In this document: one piece after another, positions 54,141 through 63,557 of the stretch | How the letters are laid out: each line of letters opens with the position of its first letter | Position numbering within the stretch: position 1 is the first letter of the stretch | DNA from: an uncultured Prevotella sp. | Lineage (GTDB): Bacteria; Bacteroidota; Bacteroidia; Bacteroidales; Bacteroidaceae | Assembly: GCA_937907705.1 (NCBI GenBank) | Contig: CALCVP010000057.1 | Coordinates: forward strand, 97,090-161,089 | Direction: 5' to 3' | Length of the DNA stretch: 64,000 nucleotides | Notes under the pieces: model-generated | Told to the model about the DNA's origin: nothing | Seen by the model: only the letters and a program-made list of their open reading frames with translations | The model's database searches: none | Position numbers and translations under genes: made by a program

Positions 54141-54241
54141 AGAGCTATGCTTTTACATTGCAAGAGCAGTGCAATCAGGTGCCGACAGCTATGCTTTCGC
54201 CTAACGATTGCATAGCTCTTACAACCCGATTGCACTGCTCT
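54141..54241. repeat. 22-bp-period palindrome array, locus D
   Basis: Five 13-bp units are centred at 54147, 54169, 54191, 54213 and 54235, exactly 22 bp apart: AGAGCTATGCTTT, AGAGCAGTGCAAT, ACAGCTATGCTTT, ATTGCATAGCTCT, ATTGCACTGCTCT. Units 4 and 5 are near reverse complements of units 1 and 2. The array lies 96 bp downstream of the GH5 stop. Confidence 0.85.
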
Positions 54242-54336
54242 TGTACAGACACTATTATGGAAGCAAATGTCCAAAATAACTGTATTAAAACATCCTATTA
54301 TCAGAAACAATTCTGAACACCTGCTTAACTTACAGA

Positions 54337-55635
54337 CTACCGCTTGCTGCACTGATGCGCCTTAGTCATCCGCTTTACTTGCTGCTTTACTACTTGGAGA
54401 GTAGATTTGTCGCTGGCAAACACACTGTTCAGCCCCTGTGCTTCCTGAGCAGGGTCGCCGCAATAGTCATCGCCCGGCACCCAATTCTCATGAGTGGGCT
54501 GAGCATAGCCGCCCCACCCCCAAAAATTACAACCGGCAAATAGACCTCCATGCTCTGCATTGTCTGCCACTAAAGAAAACACATACTTGTAATAAGCATC
54601 GCGGCCCTTGGTAGGTGAGTGGAGAGCATAAGACATGTTGTCGCGCGGAAAGCCAAACTCTTCCATCACCAATGGCTTGCCAATACGATTGCAGATTGAC
54701 AAATGCCTGTCTATATACTCCTTGGTGTTTTGGCAAGAGCGGTCAAGGTCAGCTATCAACGAATCTTTACGCGCCCATCCCCAGTTGTAGGGCCACAGAT
54801 GCACATTGCAATAGTCTACATTCTTGTCGGCACAGATGCGCTCATAAGTGCCATAATCGTTTTCGCATCCCCACGCCCCCTCGCTGCCAATGGACACAAG
54901 GTGGTGCGGGTCGATACTTTTTATCAAGGCAGAAGCCTCAGCCAGCCACCGCTCAAAGGCAGGCAGTGCCTTACGGCTGAAAGCTCTTGGCTCATTGCCT
55001 ATCTGCCACGACATAATGGTGGGGTCATCGCGATAAGCTACATGCGTGTATCTGTTGGTACGGCTCAATATAAAACGCACATAATTGTAGAATAGCTGAT
55101 GGGCCTTATCATTGGTAGCATACTGCGATACAAACTGCATATACTTGTCATAGCCCGCCACTGCCGGAACAGGGGCCTTGCCCGCACCGGCATGATAGAG
55201 ATAGAAGCCATAGCCACCGCTCCACTCCCACGAGTTATTCAGATAGAGCACTGCCACCATCTTGCGCTTGCCCATCTGCTGCAACAGATAATCAAGTCCG
55301 GCTAAAATAGTATCGTTATACACACTCGGGGCTTCCTGCAAGGTAGGTTCGACCTTAGTGGGTACTCCACGCTCACCGTCTGAGCCCACCAGAATTCTCA
55401 GATTGTCTATACCCATAGCCTTCATGGCGTCCAACTCGCGGCAAAGGCGCTTGCGGTCGCCCCCTTGTCCCTCAGAACCCAGTATAGCCCCATACCAAAA
55501 GTTGGTGCCTACATAATAATAAGGTTGACCGTTGCGCATAAACTTACCGTTGCTTACGGTGATAAAACGGCTCTGAGCCAAAGCCACAGTAACTGTGACC
55601 AGCAGAGCCAAGAGTATAAAAAATACTTTCTTCAT
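54337..55635 (-). CDS. GH5 endo-beta-1,4-mannanase
   Basis: A 432-residue exported enzyme resembling the GH5 mannanase subfamily (GH5_7). The start at 55635 opens into a signal peptide ending TVALAQS; an upstream GTG extension to 55752 has no family support. The TIM barrel shows NFWYGAILGS near the N-terminus, DNLRILVGSDGE, acid/base Glu215 in WQIGNEPRAF, VHLWPYNWGW, and nucleophile Glu326 in MEEFGFP. It should cut internal mannan bonds. The signal is not of lipoprotein type. It is transcribed separately from susC, with its own promoter and operator at 55938-56000 and a leader of about 300 nt. Confidence 0.92.
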   Translation of the reverse strand: MKKVFFILLALLVTVTVALAQSRFITVSNGKFMRNGQPYYYVGTNFWYGAILGSEGQGGDRKRLCRELDAMKAMGIDNLRILVGSDGERGVPTKVEPTLQEAPSVYNDTILAGLDYLLQQMGKRKMVAVLYLNNSWEWSGGYGFYLYHAGAGKAPVPAVAGYDKYMQFVSQYATNDKAHQLFYNYVRFILSRTNRYTHVAYRDDPTIMSWQIGNEPRAFSRKALPAFERWLAEASALIKSIDPHHLVSIGSEGAWGCENDYGTYERICADKNVDYCNVHLWPYNWGWARKDSLIADLDRSCQNTKEYIDRHLSICNRIGKPLVMEEFGFPRDNMSYALHSPTKGRDAYYKYVFSLVADNAEHGGLFAGCNFWGWGGYAQPTHENWVPGDDYCGDPAQEAQGLNSVFASDKSTLQVVKQQVKRMTKAHQCSKR

Positions 55636-56104
55636 GTTTTTGTTATAATATGTATTGTTACCGTTCTGCCATATCAAATGCCGCCTACAAGGCAGCTGAA
55701 GGTATAAAACGATAAAAGGGAAGACCTGTTCGCCCGAACCAATCTTCCCCACAATAACACCTTAAAAAACTTTACCTTCTAACTTTACTGTTGCTTTTAT
55801 GAAAACTTATGTAATGCATATAATACTAATCTTGATACCCAAGACATTCCAGTAATACATGACAGTTCGTATCCATACTTGTCGCAAGCTATGATACAAC
55901 GCTTTTATTGTTTTATCGAACTATACCTTTCTTGCTGCAAAATTAACAGGTTTGCACCATTCTTTATAATACTCTATTGCTTTTTTATGATACTTTCTTG
56001 ACAAAATACCGTTTCTATACAACAATCGCTTACCATATAAACACGCAAAGCCCTATCATCCATACAAAACAGACAATAGGACTCTGACGGTAAAAAGCAA
56101 CGCC
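55636..56104. other. 469-bp gap: GH5 leader and promoter
   Basis: Holds the GH5 untranslated leader, with an imperfect hairpin at about 55718-55749 (GGGAAGA...TCTTCCC), and the promoter-operator at 55938-56000. No gene was recognised. Confidence 0.6.
55938..56000 (-). promoter_or_regulatory. GH5 mannanase promoter and direct-repeat operator
   Basis: Minus-strand -7 box TAATTTTG (55945-55938). Upstream, plus-strand direct repeats TACTCTATTG (55970-55979) and TACTTTCTTG (55991-56000) are offset 21 bp. The proximal element and its flank (TTTATAATACTYTATTGCTT, 55963-55982) match the susC site in 19 of 20 bases, and the distance to the -7 box is identical. Confidence 0.65.
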
Positions 56105-57532
56105 TTAATCATCGGCACCAAAGAGCGGATCTTCGGGCATTACGCTTACAGGCTTTTGGTTATACTGCTTCATCATATCATTAGACACATATTTCTTGTT
56201 GACCACCAAGCGGAACATATACTCGTTAAACCACTCATTAGTCATAATCAAGCAACCATTCTGCCCCCATGTAGCACCCCAGCTGTTTTCTACTTTCCAC
56301 TTCTGCGGATTGCCATTAGCGTCAAGGTCTACAGCAGTAAGTGTCATGGCATGAGTGGAACCACTGTCAAAGGTCATGATGCGCTGTGCCTTGTTCATGC
56401 CAAACGTGGTGCCAAACAGCGAGCCATAGTCAAAATTGTTCACATCGCAATAGCCTGTCTGGCGGTCAAGAAACTTGCCCACATCATAAGAGCTATACAT
56501 CTTTCTGCCATCCTTCAGCGAGGCAATGGCCAACTTGGCTATATCGCTCATAGGCAGGTTAAGATATTTCCAATTATGTCCGTCATAGGTATGGCGGTCA
56601 TATTCCACCTCATAGGTCTTGTAATAATCACGACGCGGATCGTTCATTACCATAATAAAAGATCCGTTGATAGGCATATTGCCCAATATCTCGCGGCTAA
56701 ACTCCAGTGGAGTATAAGTCTTGGCAGGAGTTACCGCACGGCCTTTGCTGTCTTTAAAGGCATAAGTAAACTGAGCTGGAGGCTCGCCATAGACCAAGGT
56801 AAGCATGTGATAGACCTCTGAGAGCATTTTTGTCTTTGCTGCCTTTATATCGGCAGTCTTCTTGCCACCGTTCACCATATCACGCAGCTGCAAGCCAAAC
56901 TCTCTGAGCTTCATGCTGATTAGGCGCGAAGCCTTTGAGGTATTCTCGCTTGAGAAGGTCTCCGGCACCACCTCACTGGGCACCAAGCCGTATTTATCCA
57001 CCAAGTCTGCCACACCGCAAAAAGTGCCACCGTCATTCAAAGGCGACTTAAAGAAGAACTGCACACGAGTGTCGTCCATAGGTTTCTTGGCACAATCTAT
57101 CACCCCTTGCAAAAACAAATTGGATTTCTCCAACTGGTCCCAAAAGAACAAGTAGCCTTGAGAAAACGTTACATTGAGCGAGTCTGTGCGCTGTGCAAAG
57201 TTGGAACGCAACACATTAAAGCCACTGAACATCCAGCATCTGCCACTCTGCTTCTGGTCTGTAATGCTCTGCTCCTTGGTCTCCACACTGAAGTAATTGT
57301 TTATCTTGCCTGCAATAGCATTGTTCTTGGTCAGATTGTCAATACTGTTAGTAGCCAATGCGGTAGCCAACGCCTTGTCTGCCACAGTATGCTTTTGGCC
57401 CTTCTGCATTTGGCTAATCATTTCTTTACTAATGCCGCCATCCTTAGTCTGCGCCAAAGAAGGCATGGTTGCAGCCGCCATTATCAAGGCAGCCGCCATA
57501 GAGAGTTTTCTTATTGTCATAGATTGTATCAT
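56105..57532 (-). CDS. Exported C1B (bleomycin hydrolase-like) cysteine peptidase
   Basis: A 475-residue peptidase of the papain superfamily, subgroup C1B (PepC/bleomycin hydrolase). The full catalytic set is visible: Gln-Cys in DQKQSGRCWMFSG (Cys99), His in STHAMTLTAVD and Asn in VENSWGATWG. Unlike the cytosolic bleomycin hydrolases it begins with a signal peptide ending MPSLAQ, as do other Bacteroidota relatives, so it probably degrades peptides in the periplasm. An ATG at 57520 is an alternative start. It lies upstream of the mannan PUL on the same strand and has no obvious functional tie to it. Confidence 0.88.
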   Translation of the reverse strand: MIQSMTIRKLSMAAALIMAAATMPSLAQTKDGGISKEMISQMQKGQKHTVADKALATALATNSIDNLTKNNAIAGKINNYFSVETKEQSITDQKQSGRCWMFSGFNVLRSNFAQRTDSLNVTFSQGYLFFWDQLEKSNLFLQGVIDCAKKPMDDTRVQFFFKSPLNDGGTFCGVADLVDKYGLVPSEVVPETFSSENTSKASRLISMKLREFGLQLRDMVNGGKKTADIKAAKTKMLSEVYHMLTLVYGEPPAQFTYAFKDSKGRAVTPAKTYTPLEFSREILGNMPINGSFIMVMNDPRRDYYKTYEVEYDRHTYDGHNWKYLNLPMSDIAKLAIASLKDGRKMYSSYDVGKFLDRQTGYCDVNNFDYGSLFGTTFGMNKAQRIMTFDSGSTHAMTLTAVDLDANGNPQKWKVENSWGATWGQNGCLIMTNEWFNEYMFRLVVNKKYVSNDMMKQYNQKPVSVMPEDPLFGADD

Positions 57533-57636
57533 TTAATGTTTTTCCATTTATCATATTGCAAAGCAGGTATTACCCTGTGTTTTGCTTAGCACTGACAGTT
57601 CTTTTCCAACTGGCGTTTTTACCTTCTGCCTATCGC

Positions 57637-58599
57637 TTACACATAAGTTTCCAAGAACTTCAGTGTACCGGTAACCTGCAAAGTATTTGTTGTGGCAGGT
57701 ATCAGCATTGATTCACCTTCACGCAGCGTGGTTACATTACCCTCATTGTCGGTAAATGTAGCACTGCCGGCAATGCCTATCAGTATCACGAAGCTGTCCA
57801 GTTCGCTGTAATCAAGCAGCATCGGCTCAGAAAGATCATAGACGGCCGTGTTGAAGAACGGACATTTCACCAGAGATACGCCTTGATTCTTGGCAGGTAC
57901 ATAGTCTGTCTGGTAACTTTGCTCTACATGATAGTCTATACATTCAGCAGCCTGCTCGGTATGCAGTTCACGGTAATTGCCGTTTTTGTCTTTCCGCTTG
58001 AAATCATAAATACGGTATGTGGCGTCTGAGGTCTGCTGTATCTCAGCCAAGAAGCAACCATGGCCAATACTGTGAATACGCCCTGCCGGTATAAAGAAAC
58101 AATCACCCGCTTTGACTGGATATTCAGCCAAAGCATCACAGATAGTGTCATTCTCTACCATCGCTTTATACTGCTCCGGAGTAATGGCGGTCTTCAAGCC
58201 ACAGCGTAATTTGGCATCCGCTTCAGAATTCATGATGTACCACATTTCGGTCTTGCCGTTTTTCATTCCCCTTTTTTGTGCCTGCGCATCATTAGGATGC
58301 ACTTGAATGGACAAATCCTGACGTGCATCAATAAACTTGATGAGCAACGGAAACTCATTGCCAAAACGCTTGTAGTTATCCGTTCCTACTAATTTGTCTT
58401 TCAACTGCTCCACTGCCTGTGTCAAGTTCTGTCCTTTCAATGGTCCGTTGGCAATAATGCTTTCATTACCTTCTACACCGGAAATCTCCCAACTCTCACC
58501 TACATTCTCGACCGCAGAGTCAAGATGCTTGAACTTTACGATTTTGTTACCACCCCAAATGGTTTCTTTCAGCAATGGATCGAATTTGATTGGTTCCAT
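57637..58599 (-). CDS. manA: Mannose-6-phosphate isomerase, class I
   Basis: A 320-residue cytoplasmic zinc enzyme that interconverts mannose-6-phosphate and fructose-6-phosphate. The metal-binding cupin motif is present (QVHPND with Gln99 and His101; Glu118 in KTEMWYI; His176 in GRIHSIGHG). The C-terminal cupin-like region is short, as in the Bacillus-type short class. Located about 2 kb upstream of the mannan PUL on the same strand, it could process the mannose-6-phosphate derived from mannan through the phosphorylase. It also serves GDP-mannose synthesis. The phosphomannomutase step is not encoded in this window. Confidence 0.94.
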   Translation of the reverse strand: MEPIKFDPLLKETIWGGNKIVKFKHLDSAVENVGESWEISGVEGNESIIANGPLKGQNLTQAVEQLKDKLVGTDNYKRFGNEFPLLIKFIDARQDLSIQVHPNDAQAQKRGMKNGKTEMWYIMNSEADAKLRCGLKTAITPEQYKAMVENDTICDALAEYPVKAGDCFFIPAGRIHSIGHGCFLAEIQQTSDATYRIYDFKRKDKNGNYRELHTEQAAECIDYHVEQSYQTDYVPAKNQGVSLVKCPFFNTAVYDLSEPMLLDYSELDSFVILIGIAGSATFTDNEGNVTTLREGESMLIPATTNTLQVTGTLKFLETYV

Positions 58600-58783
58600 A
58601 ATTACATTTTTATTTTAATACTTGTTATACATTAGCAAACAGCACTCATATTAGCTCCTGCTTGCTGTTTTGTACCTAAACATTCAGTGCTTGAAGTCCT
58701 GACAAATAGAGTCTTACAAGAATACGTTTCTTGATAGACATCTACTTAGCACTGATTGGGGTAACACACATATATTAATTAAG

Positions 58784-60241
58784 TTAGTTTTCTTTCCAAA
58801 AAGCCTTTGTAAACAGCACCATCACACTGAAAAACTCAAGACGACCCATCAGCATCAAAATGGCACATATCCACTTACCTATATCAGGCAATACACTCCA
58901 CGACATCGTAGGACCTATCTCTAAACCTAACGTAGGACCGACATTGCTGGCGCAACTCATAGCGATTGTCATGGAATTGGTACTGTCTACGCCCATGCAA
59001 GTCAACACGAAATAAGCAAATATACAGGTAGCCAGATAGAGCGTAAGGAACACCAACAGCGTAACTTGCGCCGGATAAGGCACATTGGTATCGTTAATGC
59101 GAACAGGAAGCACTGCTTTGGGATGAATGATGTGGCGAAACTCATTGCGCACAATACGCATGAGCATCGTGCCTCTAATACACTTAAAGCCACCACTCGT
59201 GCTGCCAGCACAAGCACCAAAGAACATACAGATGGACAGAATGACCCATGTTATATGTGGCCATTTTCCTGCATCGGCATTGAATATGCCTGTCGTGGTA
59301 ATGAAAGACACTACCTGAAAGAGAGCATAACGGAGTGAGTCCACCAAATGATAACCTTTCTCAGTAATCAGAAAATACATGATTCCAGCAGTAGCCAACG
59401 ATACAAGAAGCAGATAAAAGCGCAACTCGTGATCACGGAAAACCGACTTTATTTTGCCTTTGACCACTGCCATATAAAGCAAAGTGAAATTGACACCTGA
59501 AAGAAACATAAAGACTATGGAGGTGTAATCAATGGCTACAGAATGAAAATAGCCTGTACTTGCATTATGAGTGGCAAAGCCTCCGGTAGCAGTAATGGAC
59601 ATAGCATAGTTGATACAATCAAACAAGCTCATGCCTGAAAGGTAAAAACAAGTAGCACAACCTACGGTAAGCAACAGGTAAACCACCCATATAGACTTGG
59701 CATTGGTGCTCAACCTGGGATGTATCTTTGTACGAATAGGACCGGTAGCTTCAGCTGAAAACACCTTAACTGTTCCACCTACAAGAGACGGAAGAATCGC
59801 TATGGTAAAAAAGGCTATACCCAAACCGCCTATCCATTGGGTCATGGAACGCCAAAAGAGCAGACCATGTGGCAAGGCTTCTACATCATTGATAATGGTA
59901 GCTCCTGTGGTAGTAAAGCCAGACATGGTTTCAAAAAAAGCATCAGTATAGTTGTGCAGGTAGCCACTTAATAAAAAAGGAAGTGCACCAAAAGCACTGA
60001 ACACCAGCCAAGTGAGCGTTACCAGCAAATAAGCATCTCGCCTACCCATGCTGTTGTCTGCCTTATAGCCTTTCAGCTTTAAGGCGATGGCTGTAAGCGA
60101 AATAAGTCCTATGGTGACAGCAAAAGCCCAACTGTCATTCTCTTTGTAACAAAGAGACATCACAAGACATGCGCACATCATAAAAGCTTCTATGAAAAGC
60201 AAAGAGCCTATCACCTTATAGACCAGCTTAAACTTAATCAT
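58784..60241 (-). CDS. trkH: Trk-type potassium uptake protein TrkH
   Basis: A 485-residue inner-membrane potassium transporter subunit. The four pore-loop filter motifs are visible: GFTTTGATI, TATGGFAT, SFITTTGIF and CASNVGPTLG, together with many hydrophobic helices. It works with the regulatory subunit TrkA, encoded 9 bp upstream on the same strand. The sequence appears full-length with no oddities. Confidence 0.93.
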   Translation of the reverse strand: MIKFKLVYKVIGSLLFIEAFMMCACLVMSLCYKENDSWAFAVTIGLISLTAIALKLKGYKADNSMGRRDAYLLVTLTWLVFSAFGALPFLLSGYLHNYTDAFFETMSGFTTTGATIINDVEALPHGLLFWRSMTQWIGGLGIAFFTIAILPSLVGGTVKVFSAEATGPIRTKIHPRLSTNAKSIWVVYLLLTVGCATCFYLSGMSLFDCINYAMSITATGGFATHNASTGYFHSVAIDYTSIVFMFLSGVNFTLLYMAVVKGKIKSVFRDHELRFYLLLVSLATAGIMYFLITEKGYHLVDSLRYALFQVVSFITTTGIFNADAGKWPHITWVILSICMFFGACAGSTSGGFKCIRGTMLMRIVRNEFRHIIHPKAVLPVRINDTNVPYPAQVTLLVFLTLYLATCIFAYFVLTCMGVDSTNSMTIAMSCASNVGPTLGLEIGPTMSWSVLPDIGKWICAILMLMGRLEFFSVMVLFTKAFWKEN

Positions 60242-60250
60242 AACGCTATC

Positions 60251-61594
60251 CTAATTAAAGAATTTTTCCAATCGGTTCATATTCACATTGTGGCAGAACA
60301 CCACCACTATATCGCCCGCTTGTATCTGCGAGTTACCCGATACAAGCTGCCCTTCACCTTGTCTGACCAATCCTCCAATGGTGGTACCATGGGGCAAGTC
60401 GAGTTCATACACCTTTTTCTTTGTTACCTTAGAACCCTCCATGGCTGTAAACTCAGCCACATCTGCATTCGCTGTCATCAAGAATCGGGTATTGGCCACA
60501 TCTGCATCCAGCATCATTTGATAAATATCACTGGCTGCTATGGCTTTTTTATTGATAATAGTGCCTATATCCAAACTTTCTGCCATGCTGGCATAATCAA
60601 GGTTTTCCACCATTGCTATGGTCTTTCTCACCCCTAAGCGCTTGGCGGTAAGACAAGCCAAAATGTTGGTTTCGGCATTGCCTGTAAGGGCAACAAAGGC
60701 TTGCGTATTTCTTACTCCTTCTTCCAAAAGCAACGGAAGATTGCGTCCATCACCATTGATTACCATCACTCTGTCTGTATCTACCATTTCATTGATGTAT
60801 TCGCAGCGCTTTTCATCTATCTCAATGATTTTGGCATTCATGTAGTCTGGCAGTGTCTTGGCTGCCCTTATGGCAGTACGGCCACCGCCCATAATCATCA
60901 CATTCTTTACATCTACATAGTGTTCCTTTCCTACTATCTTTCGGATATAGGGTATATAGTTTCGAGTTGTCATAAAATAAACCATATCATATATTTTCAA
61001 CTCATCATCACCACGTGGTATAATCGTTTCATCGCCACGCTTGATAGCTACAATATGGTAAGGAGTTTCTGGCTTGCAGAGGTCTTTAAGAGGCTCATTC
61101 AGTATCTCGCAAGTTTCCCTTAGCTTGATACCTAACATAACAAGTGCTCCATTGTGTACATCCCATCGCTGGCGAACCCAGCTCATCTTCAAGCCGTTAA
61201 TGATGTCGCGGGCAGCCAACTTTTCCGGATATATCAATGAATCAATGCCCAAATTATGAAAAAACGATTCCAATTCAGGATTAATCAATTCATAATTGTT
61301 CACCTTAGCTACCGTTTTCTTAGCTCCCAATGCCTTGGCAAACATGCTGCTGGTAAGGTTCAAATTCTCGTCAGGAGTTACTGCAATATAAAGATCTGCA
61401 CTGGCAGCACCAGCATCACTCAATGTCTTTATGCTTGATGGAGAAGCATGAATGGTCATCAAATCATAATCAGAACTTATATCATCAAGCCTTTCCTGAT
61501 CTTGGTCAATAAGCACTATGTCTTCATTATTGCGTGAAAGCAACATAGCAAGATAGGTACCTATAGTATAGGCTCCCGCAATAATAATCTTCAT
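60251..61594 (-). CDS. trkA: Trk potassium uptake regulatory subunit TrkA
   Basis: A 447-residue cytoplasmic subunit that gates TrkH in response to bound nucleotide. It consists of two repeats of a Rossmann RCK_N domain plus an RCK_C domain: the first begins IIIAGAYTIGTYLAMLLS, the second VMIMGGGRTAIRAAKTL near residue 230. RCK_C domains follow each (about 140-220 and 365-445). The glycine pattern of the first Rossmann motif is slightly unusual (GAYTIG). It lies 40 bp after dxs and 9 bp before trkH in a common Bacteroidota cluster. Confidence 0.92.
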   Translation of the reverse strand: MKIIIAGAYTIGTYLAMLLSRNNEDIVLIDQDQERLDDISSDYDLMTIHASPSSIKTLSDAGAASADLYIAVTPDENLNLTSSMFAKALGAKKTVAKVNNYELINPELESFFHNLGIDSLIYPEKLAARDIINGLKMSWVRQRWDVHNGALVMLGIKLRETCEILNEPLKDLCKPETPYHIVAIKRGDETIIPRGDDELKIYDMVYFMTTRNYIPYIRKIVGKEHYVDVKNVMIMGGGRTAIRAAKTLPDYMNAKIIEIDEKRCEYINEMVDTDRVMVINGDGRNLPLLLEEGVRNTQAFVALTGNAETNILACLTAKRLGVRKTIAMVENLDYASMAESLDIGTIINKKAIAASDIYQMMLDADVANTRFLMTANADVAEFTAMEGSKVTKKKVYELDLPHGTTIGGLVRQGEGQLVSGNSQIQAGDIVVVFCHNVNMNRLEKFFN

Positions 61595-61634
61595 ATGCAG
61601 ATATCTATATTTAATTTTTATAGGAGTTATAGTA

Positions 61635-63557
61635 TTATTGAGCAGCTATTGTTTCGATACATCTTATGATAGCCTCTGCATCCAAGCCCACAATGTGTTG
61701 CAATTGAGCCACTGTGCCTTGCTCAATAAATTCGTTGGGTATTCCTATACGGGTTATCTGAGTTTCAAAATGATGGTCGCTCATCCACTCAAGGACAGCT
61801 GAGCCAAAGCCACCTTCAAGCGCACCGTCCTCTATTGTTATGACTTGCTTAAAGCCTGTGCCTACTTCTTTGAGTATCTTCTCGTCAAGAGGTTTAACAA
61901 ATCGCATGTCATAATGAGCTATTTTTAAGTTTTTATGCATTTGTTCAACTTGTTTAATAGCCTCAACAGCATTGTTGCCAATAGGTCCGAACGACAGTAC
62001 TGCGATATCTTTTCCATCTTTTAGCTTTCGTCCTGTTCCCACTTCAATAGCCGACAACTTGCAACGCCAGTCTGTAAGTACACCTTTTCCTCTTGGATAA
62101 CGTATTACAAAGGCTCCCATATCTGGCAATTGAGCAGTATACATAAGCCGTCTGAGCTCATGCTCATTCATGGGCGATGAGATGGTTAGATTGGGAATAG
62201 GCCGTAATGCGGCTATATCAAACACACCATGATGGGTGGCACCGTCTTCGCCTACCAGACCTGCACGGTCAAGACAAAGCACTACTGGCAACCCGAGAAT
62301 AGCTACATCATGTATCACATTGTCATAAGCACGCTGTGCAAAAGAACTGTATATATTGCAGAAAGGCTGCAATCCATCTTGTGCCATACCTGCTGAAAAG
62401 GTTACAGCATGCCCTTCTGCTATACCCACATCAAAAGCCCTATCGGGCATAGCTTTCATTAATATGTTCATAGAACAACCTGTAGGCATAGCCGGTGTAA
62501 CGCCTACAATACGTGGATTTGCCTTAGCCAATTCCAACAAGGTTTCTCCGAATACTGTTTGATACTTAGGTGGAGTATTGGTATCATTGCTTATGATGCG
62601 CTCACCTGTATTAATATCAAACTTGCCTGGTGCATGCCAAATGGTGGCAGCTTTCTCTGCCGGTGCATATCCATGCCCTTTAATAGTGTGAAGATGAAGA
62701 AGCTTAGGTCCCTTCATATCTTTTATTTGCTGTAATATACGCACCAATTCAATAACATTGTGTCCATCAAAGGGACCAAAATAGCGTATATTAAGCCCTT
62801 CAAATATATTTTGCTGATGACTGATGGCAGACTTCAGTGCATTGTTGAGTCTGAGTATACCCTGCCGGCGGTCGTCATTGAGATAACCGCGGGCATTGAG
62901 CCAACGTGCAATTTTAAATCTTAGCTTATTATATGTCTTGTTGGTATTCAGTTTCAGAAGCTGCTGCTTCAATCCACCTACACTGCGGTCAATGCTCATG
63001 TTATTGTCATTCAGCACAATAAGCATATTGTTTGGTGTAGAAGAAGCATTGTTCAGTCCTTCAAAAGCCAGCCCTCCACTCATGGCGCCATCACCTATAA
63101 TAGCTACAATATGTCTATCGGTATGACCCGTTTTGCGCGCTGCCACAGCCATACCAAGCGCTGCAGATATAGAATTAGACGCATGACCGCATACAAAACT
63201 GTCATATGCGCTCTCTAAAGGTGATGGAAATGGACGTATGCCATGAAGTTTTCTGTTGGTGCAAAATGTGTCTCTTCTTCCTGTAAGTATCTTATGTCCG
63301 TAAGCCTGATGACCCACATCCCACACTAACTTATCATCGGGCGTATTGAAAACATAATGCAAGGCTACCGTAAGTTCTATGGCACCCATGCTTGAAGCCA
63401 AATGTCCAGGATTTACAGAAAGCTCCTGTAAAATGTCTTGACGCAACTCATCGCACAGCTGTGGCAACTGACTTACGTTCAGTCGCCTTAAATCCTTAGG
63501 AGAGTTGATACGCTTTAAGAGGTTAAAATCGTTTGATTCCACGTTATTTCTAATCAT
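61635..63557 (-). CDS. dxs: 1-deoxy-D-xylulose-5-phosphate synthase
   Basis: Dxs joins pyruvate and glyceraldehyde-3-phosphate, using thiamine diphosphate, in the first step of the MEP isoprenoid pathway. The 640-residue protein shows [16 protein letters not shown], the ThDP/Mg site [17 protein letters not shown], the central transketolase segment with [12 protein letters not shown], and [14 protein letters not shown], all typical. The length fits the family. A -7 box TACCTTTG (minus, 63687-63680) lies about 120 bp before the start codon. It heads the dxs-trkA-trkH series. Confidence 0.96.
   Translation of the reverse strand: MIRNNVESNDFNLLKRINSPKDLRRLNVSQLPQLCDELRQDILQELSVNPGHLASSMGAIELTVALHYVFNTPDDKLVWDVGHQAYGHKILTGRRDTFCTNRKLHGIRPFPSPLESAYDSFVCGHASNSISAALGMAVAARKTGHTDRHIVAIIGDGAMSGGLAFEGLNNASSTPNNMLIVLNDNNMSIDRSVGGLKQQLLKLNTNKTYNKLRFKIARWLNARGYLNDDRRQGILRLNNALKSAISHQQNIFEGLNIRYFGPFDGHNVIELVRILQQIKDMKGPKLLHLHTIKGHGYAPAEKAATIWHAPGKFDINTGERIISNDTNTPPKYQTVFGETLLELAKANPRIVGVTPAMPTGCSMNILMKAMPDRAFDVGIAEGHAVTFSAGMAQDGLQPFCNIYSSFAQRAYDNVIHDVAILGLPVVLCLDRAGLVGEDGATHHGVFDIAALRPIPNLTISSPMNEHELRRLMYTAQLPDMGAFVIRYPRGKGVLTDWRCKLSAIEVGTGRKLKDGKDIAVLSFGPIGNNAVEAIKQVEQMHKNLKIAHYDMRFVKPLDEKILKEVGTGFKQVITIEDGALEGGFGSAVLEWMSDHHFETQITRIGIPNEFIEQGTVAQLQHIVGLDAEAIIRCIETIAAQ

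Larger units (their letters stand above)
53445..54336. other. 892-bp regulatory gap upstream of the mannan susC
   Basis: AT-rich and without a credible gene. From right to left it contains palindrome array D (54141-54241), an AT-rich stretch, the direct-repeat operator candidate (53721-53758), the susC -7 box inside an inverted repeat (53687-53703), a second CAAAGATA copy (53630-53637), and the susC leader. Confidence 0.65.

Noticed and set aside
5618..54241. Palindrome arrays considered as CRISPR
   Set aside because: Units are imperfect, the spacers are only about 9 bp and no cas genes are present.
54337..55752. GH5 extension to an upstream GTG
   Set aside because: The extension precedes a normal signal peptide starting at 55635 and contains leader-like sequence including the hairpin.
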